Source: Salinispora pacifica CNR114 (lineage in GTDB: Bacteria > Actinomycetota > Actinomycetes > Mycobacteriales > Micromonosporaceae). Taken from it: a stretch of 64,000 nucleotides of DNA. This document shows, one piece after another, positions 16,221-24,725 of this stretch; the first letter of the stretch is position 1, and each line of letters starts with the position of its first letter. A model generated the notes under the pieces. It made no database searches, was not told the origin of the DNA, and worked only from the letters and a program-made list of their open reading frames with translations. Location of the stretch: contig NZ_AZWO01000018.1 in NCBI RefSeq assembly GCF_000514775.1, positions 65,710 to 129,709 of the forward strand, in the 5' to 3' direction. The translations under genes were made by a program, and so were the position numbers.

Positions 16221-16622
16221 TCAGTCGCGGACGTCGGCGGGGTGGTCGGAGAGTGGGAGTCCCGCCTCCCGCCAGGCCTGCACCCCGCCGATGACGTCGG
16301 TGGCGCGACGTAGGCCCAGCGCGCGTAGGCCCGCCACGGCCAGGCTGGAGCTGTAACCCTCCCGGCACACCACCACGACCTCCCGGTCGTACCGGGTGGC
16401 CTCCGGGATCCGCCAGGTACTGGCCGGGTCGAGCCGCCACTCCAGCACCGCCCGCTCGATGACGATCGCACCGGGCAGCTCACCCTGCTCCGCCCGCTGC
16501 CGTTCGGTGCGGGTGTCGATCAGCAACGCCCCGGCGCGGATCGTCTCGACGGCCTGGTGTGGGGTCAGCCGGCGCACTCCGGCGCGGGCCTGCTCCAACA
16601 GGGCATCAACGCCTGGGCTCAT
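16221..16622 (-). CDS. Rhodanese-domain sulfurtransferase
   Basis: A 133-residue single-domain rhodanese-like protein. The active-site loop CREGYSSS (Cys near residue 94) carries the persulfide cysteine, followed by LAVAGLRALGLRRATDVIGGVQAWREAGLPL, the typical C-terminal motif. ATG 16622 (MSPGVDALLEQ) is chosen because the upstream residues to 16697 are low-complexity basic sequence. Convergent with cobQ; the 87-bp gap holds three short direct repeats of the form GCCGTCTGACGGG. A specific sulfur acceptor cannot be named. Confidence 0.85.
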   Translation of the reverse strand: MSPGVDALLEQARAGVRRLTPHQAVETIRAGALLIDTRTERQRAEQGELPGAIVIERAVLEWRLDPASTWRIPEATRYDREVVVVCREGYSSSLAVAGLRALGLRRATDVIGGVQAWREAGLPLSDHPADVRD

Positions 16623-16773
16623 CACGCTGTGGGACACCAGCCGATCATGCCGCCCGCGCCCGGCGACGCGCGGTCGAACGGCGTCGGCCAGCGGCACGAC
16701 CGCCCGAACGGGCGACGGACCGAGGTGGCGCGGCTCCGCCGCCGGATACGGTCAGGCCGTGGCGGTAGCGGTG

Positions 16774-17439
16774 ATGGAGTCGTACGCCCGGCTGGCAGAG
16801 CGGGTGTGTGCGGCGCCGGCGCGGTTGGGAAAGACCCGGCTGGTGGCGGTGGACGGACCGAGCGGCGCGGGCAAGAGCTGGTTCACGGCGCAGCTCGCCG
16901 ATGCGCTCGCCGCCGGGCCGGGCCGGGCCCGCCCGGTGGTGATTCACACCGACGACCTGCTCGACGGCTGGGCTGACCAGCTCACCTTCTGGTCCCGGCT
17001 GGAGGAGTGGGTGCTGGCGCCGGTGCGGGCGGGACGGGTGGGGGAGTACCGGCGGTTCAGTTGGGTCCGGCATTCGTTCCTGCCCCGCCCGGTGCCGGTG
17101 CCGGTGTCACCGGTCCTGCTGCTGGAAGGGGTGAGCGCGGCGCGTGCCGCGGTGGCGCCGGAGTTGAGCCTCGCCGTGTTCGTGACCGCCCCGGAGCAGC
17201 TGCGGCTCACCCGGGCGGTGACCCGGGACGGCCCCGGGATTCTGCCGGAGCTGCGTCGCTGGCACGCGGGTGAGCGGGCCCACTTCGCGGCCGACGGCAC
17301 CTGCGGCCGGGCGGACCTGGTGGTGGACGGTGCGCCGGTGTTGCCCCACGACCGCGCCCGGTACTACCTGCGGCGAGGCTGGTCGGTAAGGCCGGCATAC
17401 GATGCCGGTCATGACAACACCGATCATGTCCGAGTCTGA
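16774..17439 (+). CDS. P-loop kinase, uridine-kinase-like
   Basis: A roughly 221-residue soluble NTP-binding protein with Walker A VDGPSGAGKSWF (about residues 25-36) and a kinase-like acidic pair in VVIHTDDLLDGW. Downstream are LLEGVSAARAAV and an adenine-lid region with several arginines. The arrangement matches uridine/pantothenate-kinase-like actinobacterial proteins of unknown substrate. A related protein is encoded at 62358-62921. Starts at GTG 16759 and 16771 are alternatives. The 3' end overlaps the M20 peptidase start region by about 38 nt. Confidence 0.7.
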   Translation: MESYARLAERVCAAPARLGKTRLVAVDGPSGAGKSWFTAQLADALAAGPGRARPVVIHTDDLLDGWADQLTFWSRLEEWVLAPVRAGRVGEYRRFSWVRHSFLPRPVPVPVSPVLLLEGVSAARAAVAPELSLAVFVTAPEQLRLTRAVTRDGPGILPELRRWHAGERAHFAADGTCGRADLVVDGAPVLPHDRARYYLRRGWSVRPAYDAGHDNTDHVRV

Positions 17440-18772
17440 CCTGCGGGCCGCGCTTGAGCGGGAGCTGCCCGGCGTCCGGGCGGACCTCGAGCGCCTCGTC
17501 CGGATCCCGAGTATCGCGTTCGACGGCTTCGACCACACCCACGTGGAGCGTTCCGCGGCAGCGGTCGCGGAGCTGCTGCGGGACTGCGGCCTTGAGGTGC
17601 GGCTGGCCCGCGCTGGTGGGCAGCCGGCCGTGATTGGGACGAAGGCGGCGCCGCCCGGTGCCCCGACCGTGCTGCTCTACGCCCACCACGACGTGCAGCC
17701 GGTCGGTGACCGGTCGCTGTGGGAGTCGGACCCGTTCGAGCCGGTGGAGCGGGACGGCCGCCTCTACGGCCGCGGCGCCGCCGACGACAAGGCGGGCATC
17801 ATGGCGCACATCGCGGCGCTGCGGGCATTCGGTGACTCGCTGCCGGTGGGCGTCGTGCTGTTCATCGAGGGCGAGGAGGAGTACGGCTCCGACTCGTTGG
17901 CCGGGCTGCTCACCGAGTACCGGGACGAGATCGCCTCGGACGTCATCGTGATCGCCGATTCCACCAACTGGGACATTGGCGTGCCAGCGCTGACCACGTC
18001 GCTGCGCGGAATCGTGAACTGCTTCGTCGAGGTCCGCACGCTGGAGCACGCCGTACACAGCGGTATGTACGGCGGCCCGGTGCCGGACGGGCTGACCGCG
18101 CTGGCCCGGCTGCTCGCCACCCTGCACGACGACGCCGGGAACGTGGCCGTGGACGGGCTGGTCAGCCGGGGCGGTGCGGCGGTGGACTATCCGGAGGACC
18201 GCTTCCGCGCCGAGGCGGGGCTGGCGGAGGGCGTGCAGTTCATCGGCACCGATCAGATCACTGACCGGCTCTGGACCAAGCCGGCCCTCGCGGTACTCGG
18301 CATCGACGCGCCGGCCACTGGGGAGGCGCCGAACGCCCTGGTCCCGGCCGCGAAGGCCAAGCTCAGCCTGCGGTTGGCGCCGGGTGATGACCCCAAGCGG
18401 GCGTACGCGGCGCTTCGCGCGCACCTGAGTAGGCACGCTCCGTGGGGCGCGCAGGTGTCGGTCACCCTGGAACACGACGGCGACCCGAGCCGCATCGACG
18501 CCTCCGGCCCGATGTTCGATGCGGCTCGCTCGGCGTTCCGTACCGCCTGGGACGGCACCGACCCGGTGGACATCGGGGTCGGCGGTTCGATCCCGTTCAT
18601 CGCCACGTTCCAGGAGATGTTCCCGCAGGCCGCGATCCTGGTGACCGGTGTGGAGGATCCATACGCCCAGGCGCACGGCCCGAACGAGAGCCTGCACCTG
18701 GGGGAGTTCGCCCGGGTGTGCCTGGCCGAGGCGCTGTTGCTGCGGAACGTCGCCGCCGCTGGGCGGGACTGA
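17402..18772 (+). CDS. M20 family metallopeptidase (dipeptidase)
   Basis: A cytoplasmic zinc-dependent dipeptidase of the M20 family, about 450 residues. Metal ligands and catalytic residues sit in LLYAHHDVQPVGD (His/Asp, about 98-110), GRGAADDKAGIMAHI (bridging Asp), EGEEEYGSDSL (catalytic and metal Glu, about 160) and a late His in AHGPNESLHLGEF. The lid/dimerisation domain spans about 190-310. ATG at 17411 and 17426 are alternative starts; all lie inside the 3' end of the kinase gene, so the two are probably co-transcribed. Confidence 0.9.
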   Translation: MPVMTTPIMSESDLRAALERELPGVRADLERLVRIPSIAFDGFDHTHVERSAAAVAELLRDCGLEVRLARAGGQPAVIGTKAAPPGAPTVLLYAHHDVQPVGDRSLWESDPFEPVERDGRLYGRGAADDKAGIMAHIAALRAFGDSLPVGVVLFIEGEEEYGSDSLAGLLTEYRDEIASDVIVIADSTNWDIGVPALTTSLRGIVNCFVEVRTLEHAVHSGMYGGPVPDGLTALARLLATLHDDAGNVAVDGLVSRGGAAVDYPEDRFRAEAGLAEGVQFIGTDQITDRLWTKPALAVLGIDAPATGEAPNALVPAAKAKLSLRLAPGDDPKRAYAALRAHLSRHAPWGAQVSVTLEHDGDPSRIDASGPMFDAARSAFRTAWDGTDPVDIGVGGSIPFIATFQEMFPQAAILVTGVEDPYAQAHGPNESLHLGEFARVCLAEALLLRNVAAAGRD

Positions 18773-19018
18773 GCCGCAGCGGGGGTCTCCAACGGCAGGT
18801 TTGACCCCTGGGCAGGGCTGACCTCTGGGCAGGGGCTGACCCGGCACGGCTGAGCCGGGCGGGTTGGCCTCAGCGTTGCGGAGCGGGTCTGCGGGCGGAC
18901 GCGTCGGCGGTGGGTGGATCCCCCCGCCGGCGCGTCCCAGCCGTCCCGGGTGTCGGAACCATAACGTCCTGTTCTGGCGGGGCGTTTCCGGCGTGTCGGT
19001 CACCCGGTTGGTATAGCC

Positions 19019-19036
19019 TTCGTACATGAGTACGAA
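19019..19036. promoter_or_regulatory. Perfect 7-bp inverted repeat over a start codon
   Basis: TTCGTAC-ATGA-GTACGAA: two perfect 7-bp arms around a 4-nt centre that contains the ATG of the next gene. The geometry (CG-x-AC-N4-GT-x-CG) resembles the actinobacterial LexA box CGAAC-N4-GTTCG with the middle base changed in both arms. It could be an operator or an RNA hairpin masking the start. Confidence 0.45.
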
Positions 19037-19232
19037 CGAGGTGATGGCCCGCCTGGAGGCCGCCGTCAGTGCTTTGGGAGACGTTGACGTCTCCGCGTGG
19101 TCCGATGAGTCACTCAAGGAGCGGCTCGGTCAGCTCTCTGTCGCGCTGGTCGCACTCGATTCGACGCTCGCCCGGGTCGCTGACGGGGTGCGCGCCCGGG
19201 GCCTGCGCATCGAGGAGCCCGTTTCGTTCTGA
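19026..19232 (+). CDS. Small acidic helical protein, unknown
   Basis: A 68-residue protein (MSTNEVMARLEAAVSALGDV…) predicted to be almost all alpha-helical. It resembles the N-terminal helical part of DUF222/HNH-type proteins but has no nuclease part. It ends cleanly at 19232, and convergent SURF1 begins 80 bp later, so it may be a free-standing small protein conserved in the lineage. The start lies inside the palindrome at 19019-19036. Confidence 0.6.
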   Translation: MSTNEVMARLEAAVSALGDVDVSAWSDESLKERLGQLSVALVALDSTLARVADGVRARGLRIEEPVSF

Positions 19233-19314
19233 TGCCCGCCTGCCCGCCTGCCCGCCACACCGGTGCCGCTCGCCGGCGATGCCGGTGTGGCGGCGTGGAC
19301 GTCGCACCCGATGG

Positions 19315-20133
19315 TCAGGCCAAGGTTGCTTCGGCCGTCCGGTCGGTGGGACGTTCGCGCACCACGCCGGCCCGTCGCTGGGCCTCCCGCCGGGCGAAGT
19401 AGCCGAAGCCGAGCAGCGTCATCCCGGCGAAGATCCACCACTGTACGACGTACCCGTAGTTCTGCCAGCTGTTCGTGTAGCCGACCGGGACCGTCTGGAA
19501 GGTCGGGTCGGCGGCTGGGGTCTGCTGATCGAGTAGCACATATCCGCCGTAGATCGGGTACGGCAACTCCCCGGCCAGCTTGGGCAGGCTGACGCGGCGG
19601 GTCTCCAGTTTGCCGTCACGGCTTGTGACCGGGAGCGAACCGCCCTCACCGGCGCGGATTCGGCCGGTCACGGTGACCGTGCCGGCGGGGGCCGTGGGCA
19701 CGGTCGGCTGGACGGTGGCGTCCCCGCCCGGTGTGGGCGGGATCCAGCCCCGGTTGACCAGCACGGCCGTGCCGTCGGTCAGCAGCAGCGGGGTCAGTAC
19801 CTCGAAGCCGACCGTGCGGTCCAGTGAGCGCCCCCGGACCAGGATCACGTTCGCGGCGTCGTACCGTCCGGTGACGTTGACCTTCGTCCAGGTTCGCTCG
19901 GTGGTGGGGGCAGGCCCGACGGTGCCCGCTTCCCCGGTCGGGGCGGCTACCGCCTCGGCCAGCGGCACCGGGTCCATTCGCTGGCCGGCATCGATCTGTT
20001 CGTTGATCGCGGTGCGATCGCGGTAACGGGCCAGTTGCCAGTCGGCGAGCAACACCATGATCACCGCCGCTACCAGGGTCAGCGCGAGCGCGCCCAGCCA
20101 GCGTGGCGTCAGCAGGAACCGGTACACGGCCAT
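19315..20133 (-). CDS. SURF1-family protein (cytochrome c oxidase assembly)
   Basis: A 272-residue membrane protein with the SURF1 layout: a first TM helix (LGALALTLVAAVIMVLLADWQLARY, about 12-36), a large extracytoplasmic loop containing VLVNRGWIPP (about 127), and a second TM helix near the C-terminus (VVQWWIFAGMTLLGFGYF). SURF1 proteins help insert haem a into cytochrome oxidase. ATG 20133 is chosen from the basic leader MAVYRFLLTPRW; sequence further upstream overlaps the PBP gene in another frame. Same strand as the PBP, 79 bp downstream of it. Confidence 0.88.
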   Translation of the reverse strand: MAVYRFLLTPRWLGALALTLVAAVIMVLLADWQLARYRDRTAINEQIDAGQRMDPVPLAEAVAAPTGEAGTVGPAPTTERTWTKVNVTGRYDAANVILVRGRSLDRTVGFEVLTPLLLTDGTAVLVNRGWIPPTPGGDATVQPTVPTAPAGTVTVTGRIRAGEGGSLPVTSRDGKLETRRVSLPKLAGELPYPIYGGYVLLDQQTPAADPTFQTVPVGYTNSWQNYGYVVQWWIFAGMTLLGFGYFARREAQRRAGVVRERPTDRTAEATLA

Positions 20134-20212
20134 GAGGTTACCCGTAGGTGTGGCGGGTCGATCGGTGCGACCGTCGGTGGCCGTTGCCCGCTGCCCAGGC
20201 AGGGCACCCAGG

Positions 20213-22345
20213 TCAGCCGACGATCGCGTCCGAGGGGGGTGTGAAGTCGCGGGTCGGTTTGTCCTCCAGCGCGTCGCGCAGGGTGTTCGCGACCGCGTGG
20301 ATGGGAATCTGCGACTGACCATCACCGACGGCGTTGAAGGGGTTGTCCGGGTCGGAGATGAAGCTGGCCGCGGCCAGTTCGGGAGTGAACCCGACGAACC
20401 AGGCCGACCGGGTGCTGTCGGTGGTACCGGTCTTGCCGGCCACCGGGCGGCCCACGGTGCCGCGGACGCTGTCCGCCGTTGACCAACCGCCGCAGCCACC
20501 CCGGGCCGGTGAGTCGCCGGTGGGGCACCGGGCGGCGTCGGTGGCGGCCCGGGCGGCGTCGGCGCTGACCACCTGGCGACAGCGGGGCTTGGCGACCTCC
20601 CGTTCGATCCCGCCGGCGGTCCGGAAGATTGTCGGGGTGCCGTCCCGGTTATAGATCGCCTGCACCGGGATCGCTTCGCAGTACCGGCCCTCGGCGGCGA
20701 CGGCACCGTAGGCGTTCGCCATCTCCAGCGGGGTGGCGTCGGAGACCCCCAGGGTGAAGGCACCCCAGGTCTTCGCGTTCGCCGGCGCGGCGTGGTGTCG
20801 GTCCACATCGGTGCGCCAGCGCAGCCCCAGCTGCTCGGCGAGGCGTACCGCCCGGTCTGCCCCGACCTGCTCCTCAAGCCATACGAAGTACGTGTTGACC
20901 GATTTTCCGAAGCCGGACCACATGGTCTGCATACCGGACATGGCGCCGCTCGCGTTCGACGGGGCCCAGCCGTTGTAGACCTCCGACCGGTACCGGTACG
21001 GCGCGTTGAAGCTGGTGTTCAGGGTCATGCCCGAATCGAGGGCGGCGAGCAGCGGGAACATCTTGAAGGTTGATCCTGCCTGGTAGCCGGGGAGGTCACC
21101 GCCGCCGAGCAGGGGTGCGACCGTGTTCGGGTAGCTGGCCTTGACCTTCGGGCCGACCTCCGGGTTGGAGCTGAGCGGATTCCCGTCCAGGTTCAGGGAG
21201 TAGGTCCGGTTCACCGCCATGGCCTTGAGCCGCCCGGTCCCGGGCTCCGTGACCACGATGCCGTTGGCGTACGGGCTGCCGGTTCTCCCCTTCGTGCCGA
21301 CGTTCTTCTCCGCCGCCTCCTGAGTCTTCGGGTCCACGCTGAGCACGATCCGGTACCCGCCCCGACGCAGCTTGTCCATCCGTTCCAGGCGGTTCTCGCC
21401 GAACGCGGGTTGCGCACTCCACCAGTTCTTCACGTAGTCGCAGATGAATCCCCAGCTGTTCCACTCCTGCGGCACCGATGCGCAGTCGTTGGACGGGTAG
21501 CTCAGGGTCAGCTCGATCGGTTCGGACCTGGCGCTGGCGGTGGCGTCCGGTGAGAGGTATCCGAGGTCGGTCATCCGGTCGAGGATGTAGTTGCGGCGGG
21601 CGGTCGCCTCCTTCTGGTCGGAGCTGGCCGGGTCGAACCGGGATGGGGACTTGACCAGTCCGGCGAGGGTGGCGGCCTCGATCACGGAGAGGTCCTTTGG
21701 GGTCTTGGAGAAGTAGATCTCGCTGGCGGCGTAGATGCCGTAGGCGCGATGCCCGAAGTACGCCGAGTTGAGGTATCGCTCCAGGATCTGCTCCTTGGTC
21801 AGCTCCTTCTCCAGGTCCATGGCCAGCCGCATCTCCCGGATCTTGCGCAGGCTGGTCTGCTGGGTCGCCTCCTGTACCTCCTTCGGGGTCGTGGCGCTGT
21901 CCCGCAGGGCCATCCGGACGTACTGCATGGTGATGGTGGAGGCGCCCTGGGAGATGCCGTTGGAGCGGGCGTTGGCCACGAAGGCGCGGGCGATGCCCTT
22001 CGGGTCGACGCCGGTGTGCTGGTAGAAGCGGGCGTCCTCAGCGGCGATGATGGCCTGCTGGATGTTCGGCGACACGTCGGCGAGCTTTGTGTACTGCCGG
22101 TACTCCTCGTAGAACATCGTCAGGACGGTCTTGCCGTCCGGCGCGTAGAGGTACGAGGTCTCGGCTGGCAGGGCGGTTTTGAGGATCTTGGTTTTGTGTT
22201 CCATCGCGTGCGCCGTGACCTTGGCGCCGATGCCGGCTGCGGCGGCGATCGGGTAGGCCAGGGCGGCGATGACGATGCCGGCGATGAGTCCGGCGCGGAG
22301 AAGTGGGACGAGACGACCGGCGGCAGCAAGGGGACGGTTGCTCAC
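20213..22345 (-). CDS. Class A penicillin-binding protein (transglycosylase/transpeptidase)
   Basis: A bifunctional cell-wall synthase of 710 residues. A short cytoplasmic tail and one TM helix (about 17-38) are followed by a GT51 glycosyltransferase domain (EDARFYQHTGVD with the catalytic Glu near 104, GASTITMQ, RKIREMRLAMDLE, GLVKSPSRFDP). The transpeptidase domain has SxxK in AGSTFKMFPLLA (Ser near 436), SxN in GKSVNTYF, and KTG in VAGKTGTTDS (about 637). All catalytic motifs are intact. A short T/A-rich promoter-like stretch lies between it and divergent cobC (22346-22466). Confidence 0.93.
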   Translation of the reverse strand: MSNRPLAAAGRLVPLLRAGLIAGIVIAALAYPIAAAAGIGAKVTAHAMEHKTKILKTALPAETSYLYAPDGKTVLTMFYEEYRQYTKLADVSPNIQQAIIAAEDARFYQHTGVDPKGIARAFVANARSNGISQGASTITMQYVRMALRDSATTPKEVQEATQQTSLRKIREMRLAMDLEKELTKEQILERYLNSAYFGHRAYGIYAASEIYFSKTPKDLSVIEAATLAGLVKSPSRFDPASSDQKEATARRNYILDRMTDLGYLSPDATASARSEPIELTLSYPSNDCASVPQEWNSWGFICDYVKNWWSAQPAFGENRLERMDKLRRGGYRIVLSVDPKTQEAAEKNVGTKGRTGSPYANGIVVTEPGTGRLKAMAVNRTYSLNLDGNPLSSNPEVGPKVKASYPNTVAPLLGGGDLPGYQAGSTFKMFPLLAALDSGMTLNTSFNAPYRYRSEVYNGWAPSNASGAMSGMQTMWSGFGKSVNTYFVWLEEQVGADRAVRLAEQLGLRWRTDVDRHHAAPANAKTWGAFTLGVSDATPLEMANAYGAVAAEGRYCEAIPVQAIYNRDGTPTIFRTAGGIEREVAKPRCRQVVSADAARAATDAARCPTGDSPARGGCGGWSTADSVRGTVGRPVAGKTGTTDSTRSAWFVGFTPELAAASFISDPDNPFNAVGDGQSQIPIHAVANTLRDALEDKPTRDFTPPSDAIVG

Positions 22346-22466
22346 AGGGCTAAGTTATGACATTTCCGATTCGTACTAGAGAAATATTCATTAATCCGTC
22401 GTTCGTGATGCGGCCCACGTCACGATGCGCTGTGCCACGCGCCCCCTTCCCGGCAGGATCGCGGTC

Positions 22467-23600
22467 ATGCTTACGCAGTCGAGCGGGGGAGTGGCCGCGC
22501 TGCCGGACCACCTGCCTGCCCCGGTGGACAACCCACCGGACGTCCCGGCGGCACCGGAGCTCGACCTTGGCCACCACGGAGATGTCGAAGCCGTACCCGG
22601 TCTGGTCGACCTCGCGGTGAACGTGCGCCAGGCCTCGATGCCGGACTGGCTGGCCGACCCGATCACCGCTGCCCTCGGTGACCTGGCCCGGTATCCGGAC
22701 TCGGCTGCGGCGCGGGCCGCCGTCGCCGCCCGGCACGGTCGAGAACCGGCGCAGGTGCTGCTCACCGCCGGGGCGGCCGAAGGATTCGTGCTGATCGCCC
22801 AGGCGCTGCGTGGGATCCGTCGCCCGGTGGTGGTGCACCCGCAGTTCACCGAGCCGGAGGCGGCCCTGCGCGCGGCCGGACACCGGGTCGAGCGGGTACT
22901 GCTCGACCCCGGCGACGGATTCCGGCTCGACCCCGCAAAGGTCCCGGTCGATGCCGACCTGGTCCTGATCGGCAACCCCACGAACCCGACCTCGGTGCTG
23001 CACCCGGCCGCCGACCTGGCCGCGCTCGCCCGGCCGGGCCGGGTGCTCGTGGTGGACGAGGCGTTCGCCGACACCACCCTCGCGCCCGGAGTAGCCGGCG
23101 AGCCGGAGTCGCTTGCTGTCCGGTCCGATCTGCCCGGCCTGCTGGTGGTGCGGAGCCTCACCAAGACGTGGGGGTTGGCCGGGCTGCGCGTCGGCTACCT
23201 GCTCGGTGCAGCGGAACTGCTGGACCGCCTGGCCGCCGTGCAGCCGCTGTGGCCGGTCTCCACCCCGGCCCTCGCCGCCGCGACAGCCTGCGCCGGCCCC
23301 GAAGCGGTGCGAGCTGAACGCCAGATCGCCGCCGACCTCGCCGCCGACCGCGACCACCTCCTTGCCCGGCTGGCGCCCCTACCGGGGGTACGCGTCGTCG
23401 GCCGGCCGGCGAGCGCCTTCGTCCTCATCCACCACCCGGGCGCCGACGCCGTACGCCGTGCCCTGCGGGAGCGAGGCTGGGCAGTGCGCCGCGGCGACAC
23501 CTTCCCCGGGCTGGGCCCGGACTGGCTGCGGATCGCGGTCCGCGATCCGGCGACGACCGACGCGTTTACCACCGTGCTGGCCGAGATTCTGGAGGGATGA
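22467..23600 (+). CDS. cobC: PLP-dependent CobC-like aminotransferase/decarboxylase (Rv2231c type)
   Basis: A fold-type I PLP enzyme of 377 residues, of the actinobacterial CobC group related to histidinol-phosphate aminotransferase and threonine-phosphate decarboxylase. The latter makes the aminopropanol phosphate linker of cobalamin. Visible: ARYPDSAAARAAVAARHG, IGNPTNPTSVL, VVDEAFADTTL, the PLP lysine in VRSLTKTWGLAGLRVGYL (about 232), and C-terminal RIAVRDPATTDAF with the carboxylate-binding Arg. ATG 22467 is chosen (MLTQSSGG). It overlaps cobT by 4 nt. The reaction is assigned from family and context, not residue evidence. Confidence 0.82.
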   Translation: MLTQSSGGVAALPDHLPAPVDNPPDVPAAPELDLGHHGDVEAVPGLVDLAVNVRQASMPDWLADPITAALGDLARYPDSAAARAAVAARHGREPAQVLLTAGAAEGFVLIAQALRGIRRPVVVHPQFTEPEAALRAAGHRVERVLLDPGDGFRLDPAKVPVDADLVLIGNPTNPTSVLHPAADLAALARPGRVLVVDEAFADTTLAPGVAGEPESLAVRSDLPGLLVVRSLTKTWGLAGLRVGYLLGAAELLDRLAAVQPLWPVSTPALAAATACAGPEAVRAERQIAADLAADRDHLLARLAPLPGVRVVGRPASAFVLIHHPGADAVRRALRERGWAVRRGDTFPGLGPDWLRIAVRDPATTDAFTTVLAEILEG

Positions 23601-24691
23601 TGCTGGAGACGACGAGGGCGGCGATCGGACCGCTCGACGAAGAGGCGATGGCTGCCGCCACGGACCTGCAGCGTCGGCTGACCAAACCCGCGGGCTCCCT
23701 CGGGGCGCTGGAAGATCTCTCCATTCGGCTCGCCGGCCTGGCCGGCACCTGCCCGCCGCCGCTGCCCGAGCCGGCCGCGGTGGCGATCTTCGCCGGAGAC
23801 CACGGTGTGCACGCCCAGGGTGTGACGCCCTGGCCGCAGGAGGTCACCGGGCAGATGATCGGCAACTTCCTCGCCGGCGGGGCGGTGGTCAACGCGTTCG
23901 CCCGGCAGGCCGGCGCCGCGGTCACCGTCGTGGACATCGGGGTCGCCACGCCGCCAACGCCGGTTGCGGCCGTACCGTCCGGATCGGGCCCGGCCGGCGG
24001 CGCCGGACCCCGGCTGGTCGAGGCGAACGTCCGGCGCGGAACCCGGGATCTGGCCGTCACCGCCGCCCTCACCCGGGAGGAGGCCCGGGCCGCGGTGGAG
24101 ACGGGCATCCGGGTCGCCGGCGAACTCATCGATGCCGGCGCCGCCATCCTGCTCACCGGGGATATGGGTATCGGCAACACCACGCCGGCCGCCGCGCTGA
24201 TCGCGGTCTTCGCCGAGGCTGACCCCGCCGCGGTGACCGGCCGGGGCACCGGAGTGGATGATCCGACGCACCAGCGCAAGATCGAGGTGGTCCGGGCGGC
24301 GCTGCGCCGGCATCAGCCGGACCCGACGGACCCGTTGGGCGTGCTGGCCGCGGTCGGCGGCCTGGAACACGCCGCCCTGGCCGGGCTGATCCTGGGCGCT
24401 GCCGCCCGCCGGGTGCCGGTGCTGCTCGACGGCGTCATCGCCGACTCGGCCGCGCTGGTCGCCGCGGCCTTCGCCCCGGCTGCCACCGGCGCGATGGTGG
24501 CCGGCCACCGCTCGGTCGAGCCGGGAGCCACGGTGGCGCTGCGCCGGCTGGGGCTGACCCCCCTGGTCGACCTCGGGCTGCGCCTCGGCGAGGGCACCGG
24601 GGCGCTGCTGGCCCTGCCGGTGGTCACGGGTGCCGTCCGCGTGCTGCACGAGGTCGCCACCTTCGACTCGGCGGGGGTGGCGCAGAAATGA
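23597..24691 (+). CDS. cobT: Nicotinate-nucleotide--dimethylbenzimidazole phosphoribosyltransferase
   Basis: Makes alpha-ribazole phosphate, the lower ligand of cobalamin, from nicotinate mononucleotide and dimethylbenzimidazole. 364 residues. Family blocks: RLTKPAGSLGALEDL (about 27-41), FAGDHGVHAQGVTPWPQEVT (about 64), GDMGIGNTTPAAAL (about 188-201), and GHRSVEPGA with the catalytic glutamate (about 303). ATG 23597 overlaps the cobC stop; ATG 23600 is the alternative, directly adjacent. Confidence 0.95.
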   Translation: MMLETTRAAIGPLDEEAMAAATDLQRRLTKPAGSLGALEDLSIRLAGLAGTCPPPLPEPAAVAIFAGDHGVHAQGVTPWPQEVTGQMIGNFLAGGAVVNAFARQAGAAVTVVDIGVATPPTPVAAVPSGSGPAGGAGPRLVEANVRRGTRDLAVTAALTREEARAAVETGIRVAGELIDAGAAILLTGDMGIGNTTPAAALIAVFAEADPAAVTGRGTGVDDPTHQRKIEVVRAALRRHQPDPTDPLGVLAAVGGLEHAALAGLILGAAARRVPVLLDGVIADSAALVAAAFAPAATGAMVAGHRSVEPGATVALRRLGLTPLVDLGLRLGEGTGALLALPVVTGAVRVLHEVATFDSAGVAQK

Positions 24692-24725
24692 GCGCACCGA
24701 CCGTCCGAACGGGCGGAACGGCGGC

